From Amphibacillus sp052055485 (GTDB taxonomy: Bacteria; Bacillota; Bacilli; Bacillales; Amphibacillaceae), in contig NZ_CP197171.1 of assembly GCF_052055485.1 (NCBI RefSeq), positions 3,534,001 to 3,598,000 on the forward strand: DNA of 64,000 nt. Direction: 5' to 3'. How positions within the stretch are numbered: the first letter of the stretch is position 1; the number at the start of each line of letters is the position of its first letter. The notes below the pieces were generated by a model, which did not search any database, was not told the origin of the DNA, and worked only from the letters and a program-made list of their open reading frames with translations. The position numbers were made by a program, and so were the translations under genes. This document shows positions 1 to 8,709 of the stretch, piece after piece.

Positions 1-192
1 TTAGGCATACTTTTTTAGTGTTGCCAATTTGGCTAAACATTAAACAATTTAATGGAGTATATATATTATCATATGTATTTAAAAAAATGGTGGTGAAAGA
101 GTTACTTTAGTCCCCCTTCACTTATGTAAAACATAATGATGAGAGAAAACAAGGCGAATAATGTACCACCTTGTTTCCTAATAACTATCTGT
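1..192. other. Region downstream of tig, no complete gene
   Basis: I see no complete gene. In B. subtilis clpX follows tig here, but no clpX sequence is visible in these bases. A minus-strand frame starting with ATG near position 38 (MFSQIGNTKK...) runs off the window edge; it has no clear ribosome-binding site and I do not call it. The tig terminator lies inside this stretch. Confidence 0.4.
147..176 (-). terminator. Terminator of tig
   Basis: Inverted repeat AACAAGG / CCTTGTT with a 14-base loop. On the minus strand it is followed by a T-rich run, just after the tig stop codon. Confidence 0.55.
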
Positions 193-1479
193 TTATTTAA
201 CTTTACTATTGTCTGCTAAGAAATCAATTGCTTTCTTAAACTTCAAATCCTCTTTTAACATATCTGTGTTTCCACCAAGCATTTGAGTCAACTGCTCAAC
301 TTCCATTTGATACATCTTAGCCATAGATTCCAACTCTTCATTAATATCTTCTTCAGTTATTTCAAGATTTTCTTCAGTAGCAATAGCTTCTAAGACCAGA
401 TTTGTTTTGACACGTTTAGCTGCATCCTCTTTCATCTGTTCTTTTAGAGCTTCCTCATCTTGACCTGAGAATTGAGAATACATTTCAAGTGTCATCCCTT
501 GTTGCTGTAAACGTTGCTCAAATTCACGAAGCATACGATCTAATTCTGTCTCAATCATCACTTCTGGAATATCAATTTCAGTATTTTCAGAAGCTTGATT
601 AATCAATGATTCACGTTTTTGATTTTCAGCATCTGTTTTCTTTTGCTCTTCTAAACGTTCTCTGGTTTTTTCTTTAAGTTCTGCTAATGATTCAACTCCA
701 TCATCAACATCCTTAGCAAATTCATCATCTAATTCAGGTAATTCCTTTGCTTTAATTTCATGAATTTTCACTTTAAAAGTTGCAACTTTTCCAGCAAGAT
801 CTTCTGCATGATAATCTTCAGGGAAAGTCACTTCTACTTCTGTTTCTGCAGCATTTTCTTTACCAATCAATTGCTCTTCAAAGCCAGGAATGAATGAACC
901 AGAACCAATTTCTAGTGAATGATTTTCACCTGCTCCACCTTCAAAGGCTTCTCCATCAATAAAACCTTCAAAATCGATGACAACAGTGTCACCTTCTTCA
1001 ACAGCTCCTTCTTCTTTCACAACTAATTCAGCTAATCTTTGCCGTTGGCTTTCAATGTCTTGATCAACATCTTCATCAGTTACCGTTACATCTTCTTCCT
1101 CTACTTCAAGACCTTTATATTCACCTAAGGTCACTTCAGGCTTGACCGTAACGTCTGCTGTAAAGATAAATGTTTTATTTTTTTCAATTTGCGTAATATC
1201 AACTTCAGGTTGGTCTACCGGTGAAATCTCTGTTTCATCAACCGCAGTTGAATAAGCTTCTGGTAGAATTATATCCACTGCATCTTGGTATAAAGACTCA
1301 ACACCAAAGCGTTGCTCGAATAATCCTCTTGGTACCCTTCCTTTACGGAAACCTGGTAATTGCACATCTTTTACTACTTTTTTAAACGCTTCATCTAATG
1401 CAGCATTAAATTGTTCTGCATCTACTTCAACGGTTAGAGTTCCTTGATTACCTTCTTTTTTTTCCCATTTAGCCGTCAT
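193..1479 (-). CDS. tig: Trigger factor
   Basis: Ribosome-associated chaperone and peptidyl-prolyl isomerase that meets nascent chains at the exit tunnel. The ribosome-docking signature GFRKGRVP is at residues 43-50, an FKBP-type PPIase domain lies around residues 160-245 (EGDTVVIDFEGF, then an acidic FKBP core), and a long helical C-terminal chaperone domain follows. The 428-aa length is normal for the family. The start is the ATG at 1479, seven bases after GGAGGG; an in-frame upstream start would overlap that ribosome-binding site. The next gene upstream is the TPR protein, as in B. subtilis (ysoA-tig). The protein is very acidic, as is common in salt-adapted bacilli. Confidence 0.97.
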   Translation of the reverse strand: MTAKWEKKEGNQGTLTVEVDAEQFNAALDEAFKKVVKDVQLPGFRKGRVPRGLFEQRFGVESLYQDAVDIILPEAYSTAVDETEISPVDQPEVDITQIEKNKTFIFTADVTVKPEVTLGEYKGLEVEEEDVTVTDEDVDQDIESQRQRLAELVVKEEGAVEEGDTVVIDFEGFIDGEAFEGGAGENHSLEIGSGSFIPGFEEQLIGKENAAETEVEVTFPEDYHAEDLAGKVATFKVKIHEIKAKELPELDDEFAKDVDDGVESLAELKEKTRERLEEQKKTDAENQKRESLINQASENTEIDIPEVMIETELDRMLREFEQRLQQQGMTLEMYSQFSGQDEEALKEQMKEDAAKRVKTNLVLEAIATEENLEITEEDINEELESMAKMYQMEVEQLTQMLGGNTDMLKEDLKFKKAIDFLADNSKVK

Positions 1480-1672
1480 TCGTTTTCCCTCCATTTAAGT
1501 ACATATATAACTTCTATTTGCCGTTCATTCATGATTCATTGATATTGGCACAAGACCGAACGCAAATTACAACCATTTCATTATAACACAAACATGCACC
1601 GTTTCAACATTTAGTATTCATAATCATGAATTTCTTAAATCAACTAAGTCAATAATTATTTAAATACTGATG

Positions 1673-2659
1673 CTACTCTTCCATGATCGAAAAATAGATC
1701 TTTTCAATTTCGATCATCTGATTCATCATGGTGGTAATTTTTTTCGAACCATCGTCTTCAGGGATTATATTTCTTTGTTCAAAAGAGGTCTGAACAATCG
1801 CTATAATAGCTTCTTTAATCACATTTAATTCTGACATTTCTGGTGACAGTGGATAAAGTACATAGAAATAACGATCAATCAATTGCTCAGCAAGCTGATA
1901 AAAGGTTGGATTTTCTTGTTCATAATTAGCCAACTCTTTTCTAAGGGCCTCTCTAAAAGGATGATCACTCATAAAAGGAAATGTGCTTGGATTAATCATA
2001 ATTTCCGCGCCAAATTTGATCACTTTAAAGTCTTGATCAATTGATTTAGCCTGCAAAAGTCCTACAATCACTGTTTTTATCACTGGATGGACGTTTTCAC
2101 TCTTGAGCATCTGCTCAAACAATTTTATGTATGGTACGATATCAGTATTTTGTAAATGATTGACTAAGTGCCATTGCGCTAAAGTATCATTAATTTCAAA
2201 AGCCTCAACTAGCTCACGTTTAGTAATTTTGGTTTCTTGTTCAATTTGCTCATCAACTAGGGGTTGATTAACATCATATAACTTTTCCAATTGACTTCTC
2301 AGTGCTGTTGGTATTTTTTTAGAGCTCAGGGCTTCTTCTAATAATTGCGCTACATCTTTATGTTTGTGAAATTGAAATAAGAATGTTGCATATACATTTA
2401 TGTATGAAAAATAATTTTCATCTTTCTGTGCAATTAATTCCTCGCACATTTCTTCTGCTTCACGTTGTCTGCCTAATTCAATCAAACTCGTTAGTTTCCC
2501 TAAGACAACCTCTTGATCATTTACGCCATAATCAATCAACTGATCAAAAAAGGTTAAGGCTTTTTCATACTTTTTTTCTTGCATAGCGTAAAAAGCAGTT
2601 TGTTCGAGTTCTTGCCTCTGCTTAGGAAACAAAACAATATTATTATGTTGCTCGTTCAT
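1673..2659 (-). CDS. TPR-repeat protein, YsoA-like
   Basis: Cytoplasmic 328-aa protein with helical TPR-like repeats in the first ~120 residues (AFYAMQEKKYEKALTFF; then a second pair around residues 45-110) and a largely helical remainder. There is no signal peptide or membrane segment. Position and length match the B. subtilis ysoA product, which sits next to tig. Function is unknown; TPR folds usually mediate protein-protein contacts. A strong site (AAAGGAGGGGG) precedes the ATG. Confidence 0.8.
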   Translation of the reverse strand: MNEQHNNIVLFPKQRQELEQTAFYAMQEKKYEKALTFFDQLIDYGVNDQEVVLGKLTSLIELGRQREAEEMCEELIAQKDENYFSYINVYATFLFQFHKHKDVAQLLEEALSSKKIPTALRSQLEKLYDVNQPLVDEQIEQETKITKRELVEAFEINDTLAQWHLVNHLQNTDIVPYIKLFEQMLKSENVHPVIKTVIVGLLQAKSIDQDFKVIKFGAEIMINPSTFPFMSDHPFREALRKELANYEQENPTFYQLAEQLIDRYFYVLYPLSPEMSELNVIKEAIIAIVQTSFEQRNIIPEDDGSKKITTMMNQMIEIEKIYFSIMEE

Positions 2660-3022
2660 TCTACCCCCTCCTTTCTATCTCTATAAAATAATTTAGTCTT
2701 TGTTCATTATTTCCCCAAAATTAAGAATTCAAACCATTCTGCATCTTGAGTAATTAGACTAATTTCCCAATAAATAACTTGACGGTAGGTTTACTGACTG
2801 TAAAGCTAACATCAAACAAAGAGGCAGACAATATTCAATAAGTCATCATAAAAAATTTTTATTCTTTATCAGTCTACTTTATGACTTAATCACTTTTTTA
2901 AGGTGAAATATAATTATAAGCTAAAATGTCAAGTCTTCACAAATTGCTTAAATCCTAATCGATGTATGAACCAGAAATCATTGTAAATATTAACATAGAA
3001 ACAAGCGAAAGGAGTTGAAAAA
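2660..3022. promoter_or_regulatory. Divergent intergenic region between ysoA-like and sspH-like genes
   Basis: No gene. It should hold the minus-strand promoter of the TPR gene and the plus-strand promoter of the SASP gene. An imperfect inverted repeat (AAGTCAT near 2840, ATGACTT near 2881) is visible. I could not place a convincing sigma-G promoter for the SASP gene by eye. Confidence 0.3.
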
Positions 3023-3202
3023 ATGAATCCAGAACGTGCTCAGGAAATCGTGATGATTCCTGATATGATTAACGTCACTTTTGAAAATGAAAAAGTATAT
3101 ATTGAACACGTCGATCAAGATCAAAAATTGGCAACGATTCACCCATTAGATAATCCAGAAAAGAAAATAAGCGTACCCGTCAACAAGCTAGTGGAGCATT
3201 AA
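3023..3202 (+). CDS. sspH: H-type small acid-soluble spore protein
   Basis: A 59-aa protein starting MNPERAQEIVMIPDMINVTF and ending VPVNKLVEH. It matches the H-type (minor) SASP pattern: N-terminal MN..RA.EI, a central NVTFENEKVYIEHVD segment (IQHVDE-like in the family), and a conserved end with PLDNPEKK and VPV..L.E. These proteins bind in the spore core and are normally transcribed late in the forespore by sigma-G. AAAGGAG lies 8 bases before the ATG, and a strong hairpin terminator follows, so the gene is monocistronic. It is short enough to be missed by length-filtered gene callers. Confidence 0.9.
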   Translation: MNPERAQEIVMIPDMINVTFENEKVYIEHVDQDQKLATIHPLDNPEKKISVPVNKLVEH

Positions 3203-3263
3203 TTAAATAGAGCTAAACTGTAAGAATGATCTAAGCTTATGATTAATCTTGATAGTTAAAATT

Positions 3264-3310
3264 AACCATCGATCCTCTACAGACAGTTAAATCATAGAGG
3301 ACGATGGTTT
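3264..3310 (+). terminator. Terminator of sspH-like gene
   Basis: Long inverted repeat: AACCATCG-TCCTCTA, a ~16-base loop, then TAGAGGA-CGATGGTT followed by T-rich sequence. It lies 60 bases after the SASP stop codon. Confidence 0.7.
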
Positions 3311-3425
3311 GGTTAAAGTATGGTTTGCATTCTAAATAAACGTATAAAATAATATAATTGAATCAAAAAACTTAACATAGTCATCTGTTAATTACTAAAG
3401 TCAAAAGTAACTTCCAGATATGAAA

Positions 3426-3457
3426 ACAAAAACCTCACAACTAGTGTAGTTGTAAGG
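3426..3457 (-). terminator. Terminator of the tRNA pair
   Basis: On the minus strand the inverted repeat CCTTACAAC / GTTGTGAGG is followed by TTTTTG, just downstream of tRNA-Arg. Confidence 0.65.
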
Positions 3458-3466
3458 CTTTACTAA

Positions 3467-3540
<74 letters not shown>

Positions 3541-3545
3541 ATATT

Positions 3546-3619
3546 TGGAGCGGGTGAAGGGAATCGAACCCTCGTCATCAGCTTGGAAGGCTGAGGTTTT
3601 ACCACTAAACTACACCCGC
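3546..3619 (-). tRNA. tRNA-Gly (anticodon TCC)
   Basis: Minus-strand cloverleaf with acceptor GCGGGTG / CACCCGC, D-loop TTTAGTGGTAAAA, anticodon stem TCAGC / GCTGA with loop CTTCCAA (anticodon TCC, reads GGA), and T-loop TTCGATT. The 3' CCA is encoded. It is six bases upstream of tRNA-Arg in the same transcript. Confidence 0.97.
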
Positions 3620-3701
3620 ATTATTAATATTGAATTTTCTCTTATTATGTATATCACTCTGTCATGACCTTCAGAATTGGGATTATTCACAAATATTAGT
3701 G

Positions 3702-3776
3702 TTTCGGACAACTCGTCATCATTTCAATGATGTTAACGCTCATGACTGATATTTTACCATTAAACTACATTCACAT
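3702..3776 (-). pseudogene. Decayed tRNA-Gly-like copy
   Basis: About 90 bases upstream of the real tRNA-Gly lies a degraded relative. CTCGTCATCA (3712-3721) and the end ATTTTACCATTAAACTACAT (3751-3770) match the T-arm side and the D-arm/acceptor side of the intact gene. The anticodon region is replaced by a longer unrelated stretch and the acceptor stem no longer pairs. This is what I see; that it arose by duplication and decay is inference. Confidence 0.5.
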
Positions 3777-3863
3777 TTTCTTTTTTATGATACATTCGAA
3801 TTGCTTTCTTTTAACGGACAAGATTTATTATAGTCATTTTTAACAGGCTTGTCAATTATTTTT

Positions 3864-3872
3864 TGTAATATT
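3864..3872. repeat. Left 9 bp target-site duplication of the IS
   Basis: TGTAATATT directly abuts the left end of the insertion sequence. The identical 9-mer abuts the right end at 5500-5508. Confidence 0.9.
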
Positions 3873-3924
3873 CAGCTATGAAGAGTAAATCTATCAATAA
3901 CCTGAGGTAAATTGGAAAATCAAC

Positions 3925-4018
3925 TTATCCACATTTGTTATATTTTTCCAATTGGTATTCATGTTTTTTGAAGCTAAACGAACAGAATTCCTGTTATTTA
4001 GCTATTTTTTGTGGATAA
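3925..4018. promoter_or_regulatory. Two facing DnaA-box sequences inside the IS
   Basis: TTATCCACA at 3925-3933 and its exact reverse complement TGTGGATAA at 4010-4018 both match the DnaA-box consensus. They face each other across 76 bases in the IS non-coding end. Whether DnaA binds there is unknown. Confidence 0.45.
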
Positions 4019-4066
4019 CTCATTTTTAACTTTTTTCTTATCACAACCTTTGCTATAATTTAATTA

Positions 4067-5374
4067 CTAGGTAAACCTTACTTGAATAGGTTTCTCTAGG
4101 TCTATGAGGTCCTCTTCTGTTATTGTTTGAGTCTGGAATGCTCTTAACAGATTAGAGGCCTTTTTCTTTATCCTTTTCTTGTCTGTCTTCATGATTTTTG
4201 AACCCTTCTCAAAAAGTTGAACCAGTATGTCGGTTATTTGTGTTAGAAGATAGTGATTCTTCATCGCTTGATACTCATGACTGTTCGCGTGTTGAATGTA
4301 GTAGCGAATATTCTTTTGTGTATTGAATCCTTCATTTTCAATTTTCCAACGGCTTCTGCCTCCGTTAATGAGCCCCTTTGCGTTTTTCTTTTCTACGTTG
4401 ATATTGGTCATATACGTAAATGTTTTTTTCTCCTTCTCCTTTTCTTCCGCAAATTCTAATACATTCACCGTTCGTTCGTTGTAAGATATGCCATTCACCC
4501 ATGAAATCCCTTCATAAGTAGGGCTGTCTTTCCATACTTTCAGATTCTGAAATTCTCTCATGACTGATGGAATGCTTCCTTCTTTGAACCTGATCAAGTA
4601 CTTCCATTTATTTATGTCGCATAGCTGAAAGACGTTTTCACATGCATATAGGCTGTCTGCGATCATACAAATTGGCAGCCGTTTAAATGTGTTTTTTAGC
4701 TTCTTCGCCATCCGGTAAAAAGCATTTCGTTCACAATCTTGTTTGTCTACATCTTCTGATTCGTTCTCAATAAATTCGGATGCTATACTGAAAACCATGT
4801 CTCCAACTACGAGCTTTGCTTCCAAAACATGATGCATATATATCGTCTTATTTTCTCCGGTTTCTTCGTTCTTATATGTCCGTTTCAAGCAATGCTCACA
4901 ATGCTTTTCTCGAAAGGTGAACAGTCCGGTTCCATCTATGACGATTCCCCAATATTTACCGTCTATCCGATAATCATAAAAGCACTTCTTATGGAGGAGT
5001 TCTTTCACCATGTAAGTCCGAATGTTTTCAAGTTCCTTCATATCTAAGCGCGACAGGAAATCGTTCACCGTATCATAGTGTGGTAACTCTTTCAGGCTTT
5101 CTATTCCCAGCAGTTTTGATAGATTTTCTATACAGTTATCTGCATTAAATGCATCTGTCATTTCCCGCATCGACTCTAGACTCGCTGCATTTTTCATCAT
5201 AACCATCATTAAAATAACATCTGGGTGATACGTAATATAGCTTGGATGCCTTGGATCTTTGACTTGTTTTAATTTCTTATTTAAATCCTTACAAAAATGA
5301 TTCTGGATTTTCATGAACTCGAAAAAATACTTTTTATCCTTTTCTGCTTCTCGTTTTTCTTTTCTCGTTATCAC
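4067..5374 (-). CDS. DDE transposase of the IS
   Basis: A 435-aa transposase. The likely catalytic acidic residues sit in IDGTGLF (about residue 148), IADSLYACE (about 240) and RWKIENEGFN (about 345), the D-D-E spacing and Y/W-rich last block of IS4-type enzymes. A CxxC pair (EHCEHC) follows the first motif. The likely start is GTG at 5374, nine bases after AGGAGG. The C-terminus is rich in lysine. I place it near IS4 by motif; exact family assignment needs a database. The frame is intact, so it may be active. Confidence 0.9.
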   Translation of the reverse strand: MITRKEKREAEKDKKYFFEFMKIQNHFCKDLNKKLKQVKDPRHPSYITYHPDVILMMVMMKNAASLESMREMTDAFNADNCIENLSKLLGIESLKELPHYDTVNDFLSRLDMKELENIRTYMVKELLHKKCFYDYRIDGKYWGIVIDGTGLFTFREKHCEHCLKRTYKNEETGENKTIYMHHVLEAKLVVGDMVFSIASEFIENESEDVDKQDCERNAFYRMAKKLKNTFKRLPICMIADSLYACENVFQLCDINKWKYLIRFKEGSIPSVMREFQNLKVWKDSPTYEGISWVNGISYNERTVNVLEFAEEKEKEKKTFTYMTNINVEKKNAKGLINGGRSRWKIENEGFNTQKNIRYYIQHANSHEYQAMKNHYLLTQITDILVQLFEKGSKIMKTDKKRIKKKASNLLRAFQTQTITEEDLIDLEKPIQVRFT

Positions 5375-5499
5375 GATTAAAAACCTCCTGTATATGCTGA
5401 TATTATAGTAATTCTACCATGTTGTTATTACTTAATCAGCATATTTTTGGGAGGTATATCATTGAATTTATCTCGAAAAATTTTTACTCTTCATAGCTG

Positions 5500-5508
5500 T
5501 GTAATATT
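5500..5508. repeat. Right 9 bp target-site duplication of the IS
   Basis: TGTAATATT, identical to the 9-mer at 3864-3872. Confidence 0.9.
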
Positions 5509-5514
5509 AGAATT

Positions 5515-5551
5515 AAAAAAAGAGAGCTAAATCTTATTTGGCTCTCTCTTT
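5515..5551 (-). terminator. Terminator of the rph-rdgB-ysnB operon
   Basis: Inverted repeat AGAGAGCTAAAT / ATTTGGCTCTCT with a 3-base loop; a T-run follows on the minus strand immediately after the ysnB stop. Confidence 0.8.
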
Positions 5552-5554
5552 CCA

Positions 5555-6073
5555 TTAATCTAAAAGCGTTGAAAAAGCTAAATCCTTTACCTCATTACCA
5601 TTTAATTGATAGAAGTGGACATTATATTGTTTGCTGTCATCCCATTCCAAGATTGCATATGTTTCTTCGCGTCTTCCTCGTGGGAGTCGAATACTTCCAG
5701 GATTAATAACAAGTTTATTGTCAATCTGAGTAACTCCTGCAAGGTGGGAATGACCATAACAAATAATCTTGGCATGGAGCTCATCTGCACGGTATGTAAT
5801 TGGTGTAAGCGTCATTTTTATATTATGCATATGTCCATGGGCAACCAAAAATGTTGTGCCCTTAACATCAAAAGTCAGCTCATCAGGAAACTCTGGATCA
5901 TAATCTGTATTTCCAGCTACTCTTTGAAAATTTTTTATTTCCTTTTGATGATAATCAAGCTCTGAATCACCACAGTGAATCATTTGATCCACTTTACCTT
6001 GATAGCGATTCTTTAATATCGCCAATTCCTTCGACCAACCGTGACTATCACTAACAATTAAAACCTTTGGCAT
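5555..6073 (-). CDS. YfcE/MJ0936-family metallophosphodiesterase (YsnB)
   Basis: A 172-aa calcineurin-like phosphoesterase. The metal-binding motifs are all present: SDSHG near the N-terminus, HCGDSE, GNTD, AHGH and GYGHSH-type block near residue 115. The family hydrolyses phosphodiesters with Mn or similar metals; the physiological substrate is unsettled. The start lies one base after the rdgB stop, so it is co-transcribed with rph and rdgB, as in B. subtilis. Confidence 0.92.
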   Translation of the reverse strand: MPKVLIVSDSHGWSKELAILKNRYQGKVDQMIHCGDSELDYHQKEIKNFQRVAGNTDYDPEFPDELTFDVKGTTFLVAHGHMHNIKMTLTPITYRADELHAKIICYGHSHLAGVTQIDNKLVINPGSIRLPRGRREETYAILEWDDSKQYNVHFYQLNGNEVKDLAFSTLLD

Positions 6074-6074
6074 C

Positions 6075-6683
6075 TTAAAAACCTACCTTTTTCTGTAATT
6101 CTAACCATGTTGTCAATTCTTTTATGGCTTGACCACGATGACTGATCGCACTTTTATCCTCTTTTGATAATTGTGCCATCGTTCGATCATAACCAATTGG
6201 AATAAATATGGGGTCATAACCAAAACCATTTTCACCAATCGGTTGATTGGCAATATGCCCCTCACATGTTCCATACTTTACAATTGTTTCTTTTTCTGGA
6301 ATAGCAAATGCAAGTGCACAGACAAATTGTGCGGTCCGATCTTCATATGTAACCCCTTCGAGTTCACTTAATACCTTTTGACAATTTTTTTGATCTTCCT
6401 TTTCCATACCCGCATAACGAGCAGAATAAACACCTGGACGACCATTTAAGTGATCAATGGATAAACCAGAATCATCTGCTAAAACAGGGATATTCATTTT
6501 TTTAGCAATGGTTTCTGCCTTAAGGATAGCATTTTCAGCAAAGGTTTCTCCTGTTTCCTCAATATCATCAATGGGTGATTCCAAATCCAGTAGAGATATA
6601 ACTTCAATTTGATCTTTATTAAATATTGTTCTAAAATCTTCAACTTTTCCTTGATTTTTTGTTGCGATTAAAATTTTTTTCAT
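6075..6683 (-). CDS. rdgB: XTP/dITP diphosphatase (non-canonical purine NTP pyrophosphatase)
   Basis: House-cleaning enzyme that hydrolyses dITP, XTP and related nucleotides to monophosphates and keeps damaged purines out of DNA. Ham1/RdgB signatures are the N-terminal TKNQGKVEDF, the central DDSGL..D.L.GRPGVYSARYAG block and GFGYDPIFIP. Length (202 aa) is normal. The ATG at 6683 is chosen over an in-frame TTG one codon earlier; AGAGGA precedes it. It directly follows rph. Confidence 0.95.
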   Translation of the reverse strand: MKKILIATKNQGKVEDFRTIFNKDQIEVISLLDLESPIDDIEETGETFAENAILKAETIAKKMNIPVLADDSGLSIDHLNGRPGVYSARYAGMEKEDQKNCQKVLSELEGVTYEDRTAQFVCALAFAIPEKETIVKYGTCEGHIANQPIGENGFGYDPIFIPIGYDRTMAQLSKEDKSAISHRGQAIKELTTWLELQKKVGF

Positions 6684-6686
6684 CAA

Positions 6687-7436
6687 TTAGTCCTCTTTTT
6701 TTGCTAATAATTCTGCAAGATCCTTTAATGCTTCTTTTTGTAAGTTAAAAATCTGTTCAATGCCTTTTTCCGCTAATTGTAACATTTTATGCAATTGATC
6801 TAGTGAGAAGGTAGCCTCTTCACCTGTTCCTTGTACTTCAACAAATTCCTTTTCACCTGTCATGACAATATTCATATCTACATTTGCTTCTGAATCTTCA
6901 ACATACTCTAGATCAAGGCATGCATTTCCATCTGGCATGATCCCAACAGAAATAGCTGCTAAATAATTTGTAATCGGCATTTCTTTAATGAGGTTTTTTT
7001 TGATTAATTTTCCTATAGCAAGAACCAGTGCGACGAAAGCTCCTGTAATGGCTGCTGTTCTAGTTCCACCATCTGCCTGAATGACATCACAATCAATCCA
7101 AATGGTTCGTTCTCCTATTTTATCCAAATCAACAATTGCTCTTAAAGCACGACCAATTAAACGTTGGATTTCCATCGTTCGACCAGACACTTTTCCTTTT
7201 GAGGATTCTCTAATATTCCGCTGCTCTGTCGCTCTTGGGAGCATAGCATATTCTGCTGTAATCCACCCTTTCCCTTGGCCACGTAAAAATGGTGGGACAC
7301 GGTCCTCAATACTTGCGTTACAAATTACCTTTGTGTCACCCACTGTAATTAGAACGGAACCCTCTGCATGTTTGGTGAATTCTGTATTGATTGTAATAGG
7401 TCTTAATTCATCTAGCTTTCTATCGTTGGGTCTCAT
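6687..7436 (-). CDS. rph: Ribonuclease PH
   Basis: Phosphorolytic 3'-5' exoribonuclease that trims tRNA 3' ends. The 249-aa protein starts RPNDRKLDELRPI, has the conserved GRTMEIQRLIGRALR helix and the phosphate-binding GGTRTAA loop near residue 125. It heads the rph-rdgB-ysnB operon; only three bases separate the stop from the rdgB start. Confidence 0.97.
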   Translation of the reverse strand: MRPNDRKLDELRPITINTEFTKHAEGSVLITVGDTKVICNASIEDRVPPFLRGQGKGWITAEYAMLPRATEQRNIRESSKGKVSGRTMEIQRLIGRALRAIVDLDKIGERTIWIDCDVIQADGGTRTAAITGAFVALVLAIGKLIKKNLIKEMPITNYLAAISVGIMPDGNACLDLEYVEDSEANVDMNIVMTGEKEFVEVQGTGEEATFSLDQLHKMLQLAEKGIEQIFNLQKEALKDLAELLAKKED

Positions 7437-7516
7437 TTAATCTTCCTCCTTCTTTCAACATAATCGTAACATATTTTCTGCTCATTCGTTTAATTTCATT
7501 CCAATTTTTTAAAAAT

Positions 7517-7545
7517 AAAAAAAAAGAAGCTGAAAATCAGCTTAA
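7517..7545 (-). terminator. Terminator of gerM
   Basis: Stem AAGCTGA / TCAGCTT with a 3-base loop followed on the minus strand by a run of nine or more T. The gerM stop codon lies within the hairpin. Confidence 0.8.
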
Positions 7546-8609
7546 AGGCTTCCTGTTGGAACGAAAGAATCTCGGGTTACTGGTTCGCTATATGGTACAC
7601 CGTGTTCATTAAATATTTGTTCCACATTTTCAACAGATATAGACACTCCAGAAATATCAGGTTGATCAGTTAGTGTAAGTACCAAGGTTTCAATCACTTC
7701 ATCGGCTATATAAGCTTCATTTACATCAGCTAATATTTCTTCAGTAAACTCCATTGACAGCACGCCTTCACTTGATGTGTCGACCTCAAGTAATTTAACG
7801 TTAGGATTAAAGACATGAAGCAATTTAGATTCATAACTTGGTCCATTGAGGAGGGCTTCAACAATACTCTTATTGAGATCTTCCTCTACTTCAATATGCT
7901 GAGTAACAGGAACATAATAAATATTTGATTCGAGTTGTGTTGGATAATAGATTGTAACTGCTTGGCTGTTAATTAAATCAATGGCTTCAGTATCAATTAT
8001 ATTAATACCGTTTGCACGTGAGTAGCCATCTTGAAGTGGTGCACCATTAACAGGCATCGTGTTTTGTTCGAAGCCATTAATCCACAACTTTACTTTCTCT
8101 ACATTATCAAATTGTGTTAGTGTATACGTCATGGCTTGAATGATTTGTTGCTCTTTTTCACCATCATATTCATTAAATTCCTCAGAGAGATCAACAATCA
8201 TTGTTCCATCTTCCTCTAGATTTAATCCTAAAACTTCAGTTCCTGCAGGTAATACCGCCTCAAAACCACTCGGTAATAGATTTGTTACCGGACCATCTTC
8301 TACTAAATACTCTAAAACTTGTGTCGCTACCTCATCTGATTCTATTCTAGGTAATTCAACAGTTTGTGGAACGACAATGCCTTCCTTACTCAATAAGTAA
8401 AGTTGACGAGCAACAGTCTCAGCCGTTTGATCACCTTCTTCTAACTCACCAACATCCTCTTCTTTTTCTGTTTCATCAGCTTGATCTATTGGTGCATCGA
8501 TATCTTCTAATACTTCCTCATCAGAAGAATTACATCCTACCAACATTATAAAACTAATAACTATCAATATACAGGGGCTTATTCTCCTCATTATGACTCG
8601 TCTATTCAC
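7542..8609 (-). CDS. gerM: GerM spore germination / sporulation lipoprotein
   Basis: A 355-aa lipoprotein with a signal sequence ending in lipobox LVGC (Cys26), an acidic linker, and two GerMN domains (about residues 90-190 and 235-335). In B. subtilis GerM is made in sporulation and helps anchor the SpoIIQ-SpoIIIAH complex between mother cell and forespore. The start is GTG at 8609, six bases after GGAGGG. It lies between murI and rph, the conserved position. Confidence 0.93.
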   Translation of the reverse strand: MNRRVIMRRISPCILIVISFIMLVGCNSSDEEVLEDIDAPIDQADETEKEEDVGELEEGDQTAETVARQLYLLSKEGIVVPQTVELPRIESDEVATQVLEYLVEDGPVTNLLPSGFEAVLPAGTEVLGLNLEEDGTMIVDLSEEFNEYDGEKEQQIIQAMTYTLTQFDNVEKVKLWINGFEQNTMPVNGAPLQDGYSRANGINIIDTEAIDLINSQAVTIYYPTQLESNIYYVPVTQHIEVEEDLNKSIVEALLNGPSYESKLLHVFNPNVKLLEVDTSSEGVLSMEFTEEILADVNEAYIADEVIETLVLTLTDQPDISGVSISVENVEQIFNEHGVPYSEPVTRDSFVPTGSL

Positions 8610-8681
8610 CTTGTACCCTCCTCAGATGGTTTGTACTAATATATATACGAGCCCTTTGAAAAAATTAGACCTAGATGTATT

Positions 8682-8709
8682 AAAAAAACAAGTAGATTTA
8701 ACTACTTGT
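8682..8709 (-). terminator. Terminator of ysmB-murI
   Basis: ACAAGTAG / CTACTTGT with a 5-base loop, then a T-run on the minus strand. The murI stop codon is inside the hairpin. Confidence 0.8.

Larger units (their letters stand above)
3873..5499 (-). mobile_element. Complete insertion sequence, IS4-like DDE type, 1,627 bp
   Basis: The element has perfect 17 bp terminal inverted repeats: CAGCTATGAAGAGTAAA at 3873-3889 and its reverse complement at 5483-5499. It is flanked by an exact 9 bp target duplication and carries one intact transposase gene on the minus strand. Intact ends, duplication and open frame point to recent insertion. It sits between the tRNA pair and ysnB, a junction where it breaks no gene. 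About 190 bases between the left end and the transposase stop are non-coding and hold two facing DnaA-box 9-mers. Confidence 0.93.

Noticed and set aside
3925..4018. Chromosomal replication origin
   Set aside because: Only two DnaA boxes, inside an insertion sequence, with no AT-rich unwinding region cluster, dnaA or dnaN. The boxes are listed as an IS feature instead.
4253..5047. Plus-strand ORFs across the transposase gene
   Set aside because: They are antisense shadows of the intact transposase frame without start signals.
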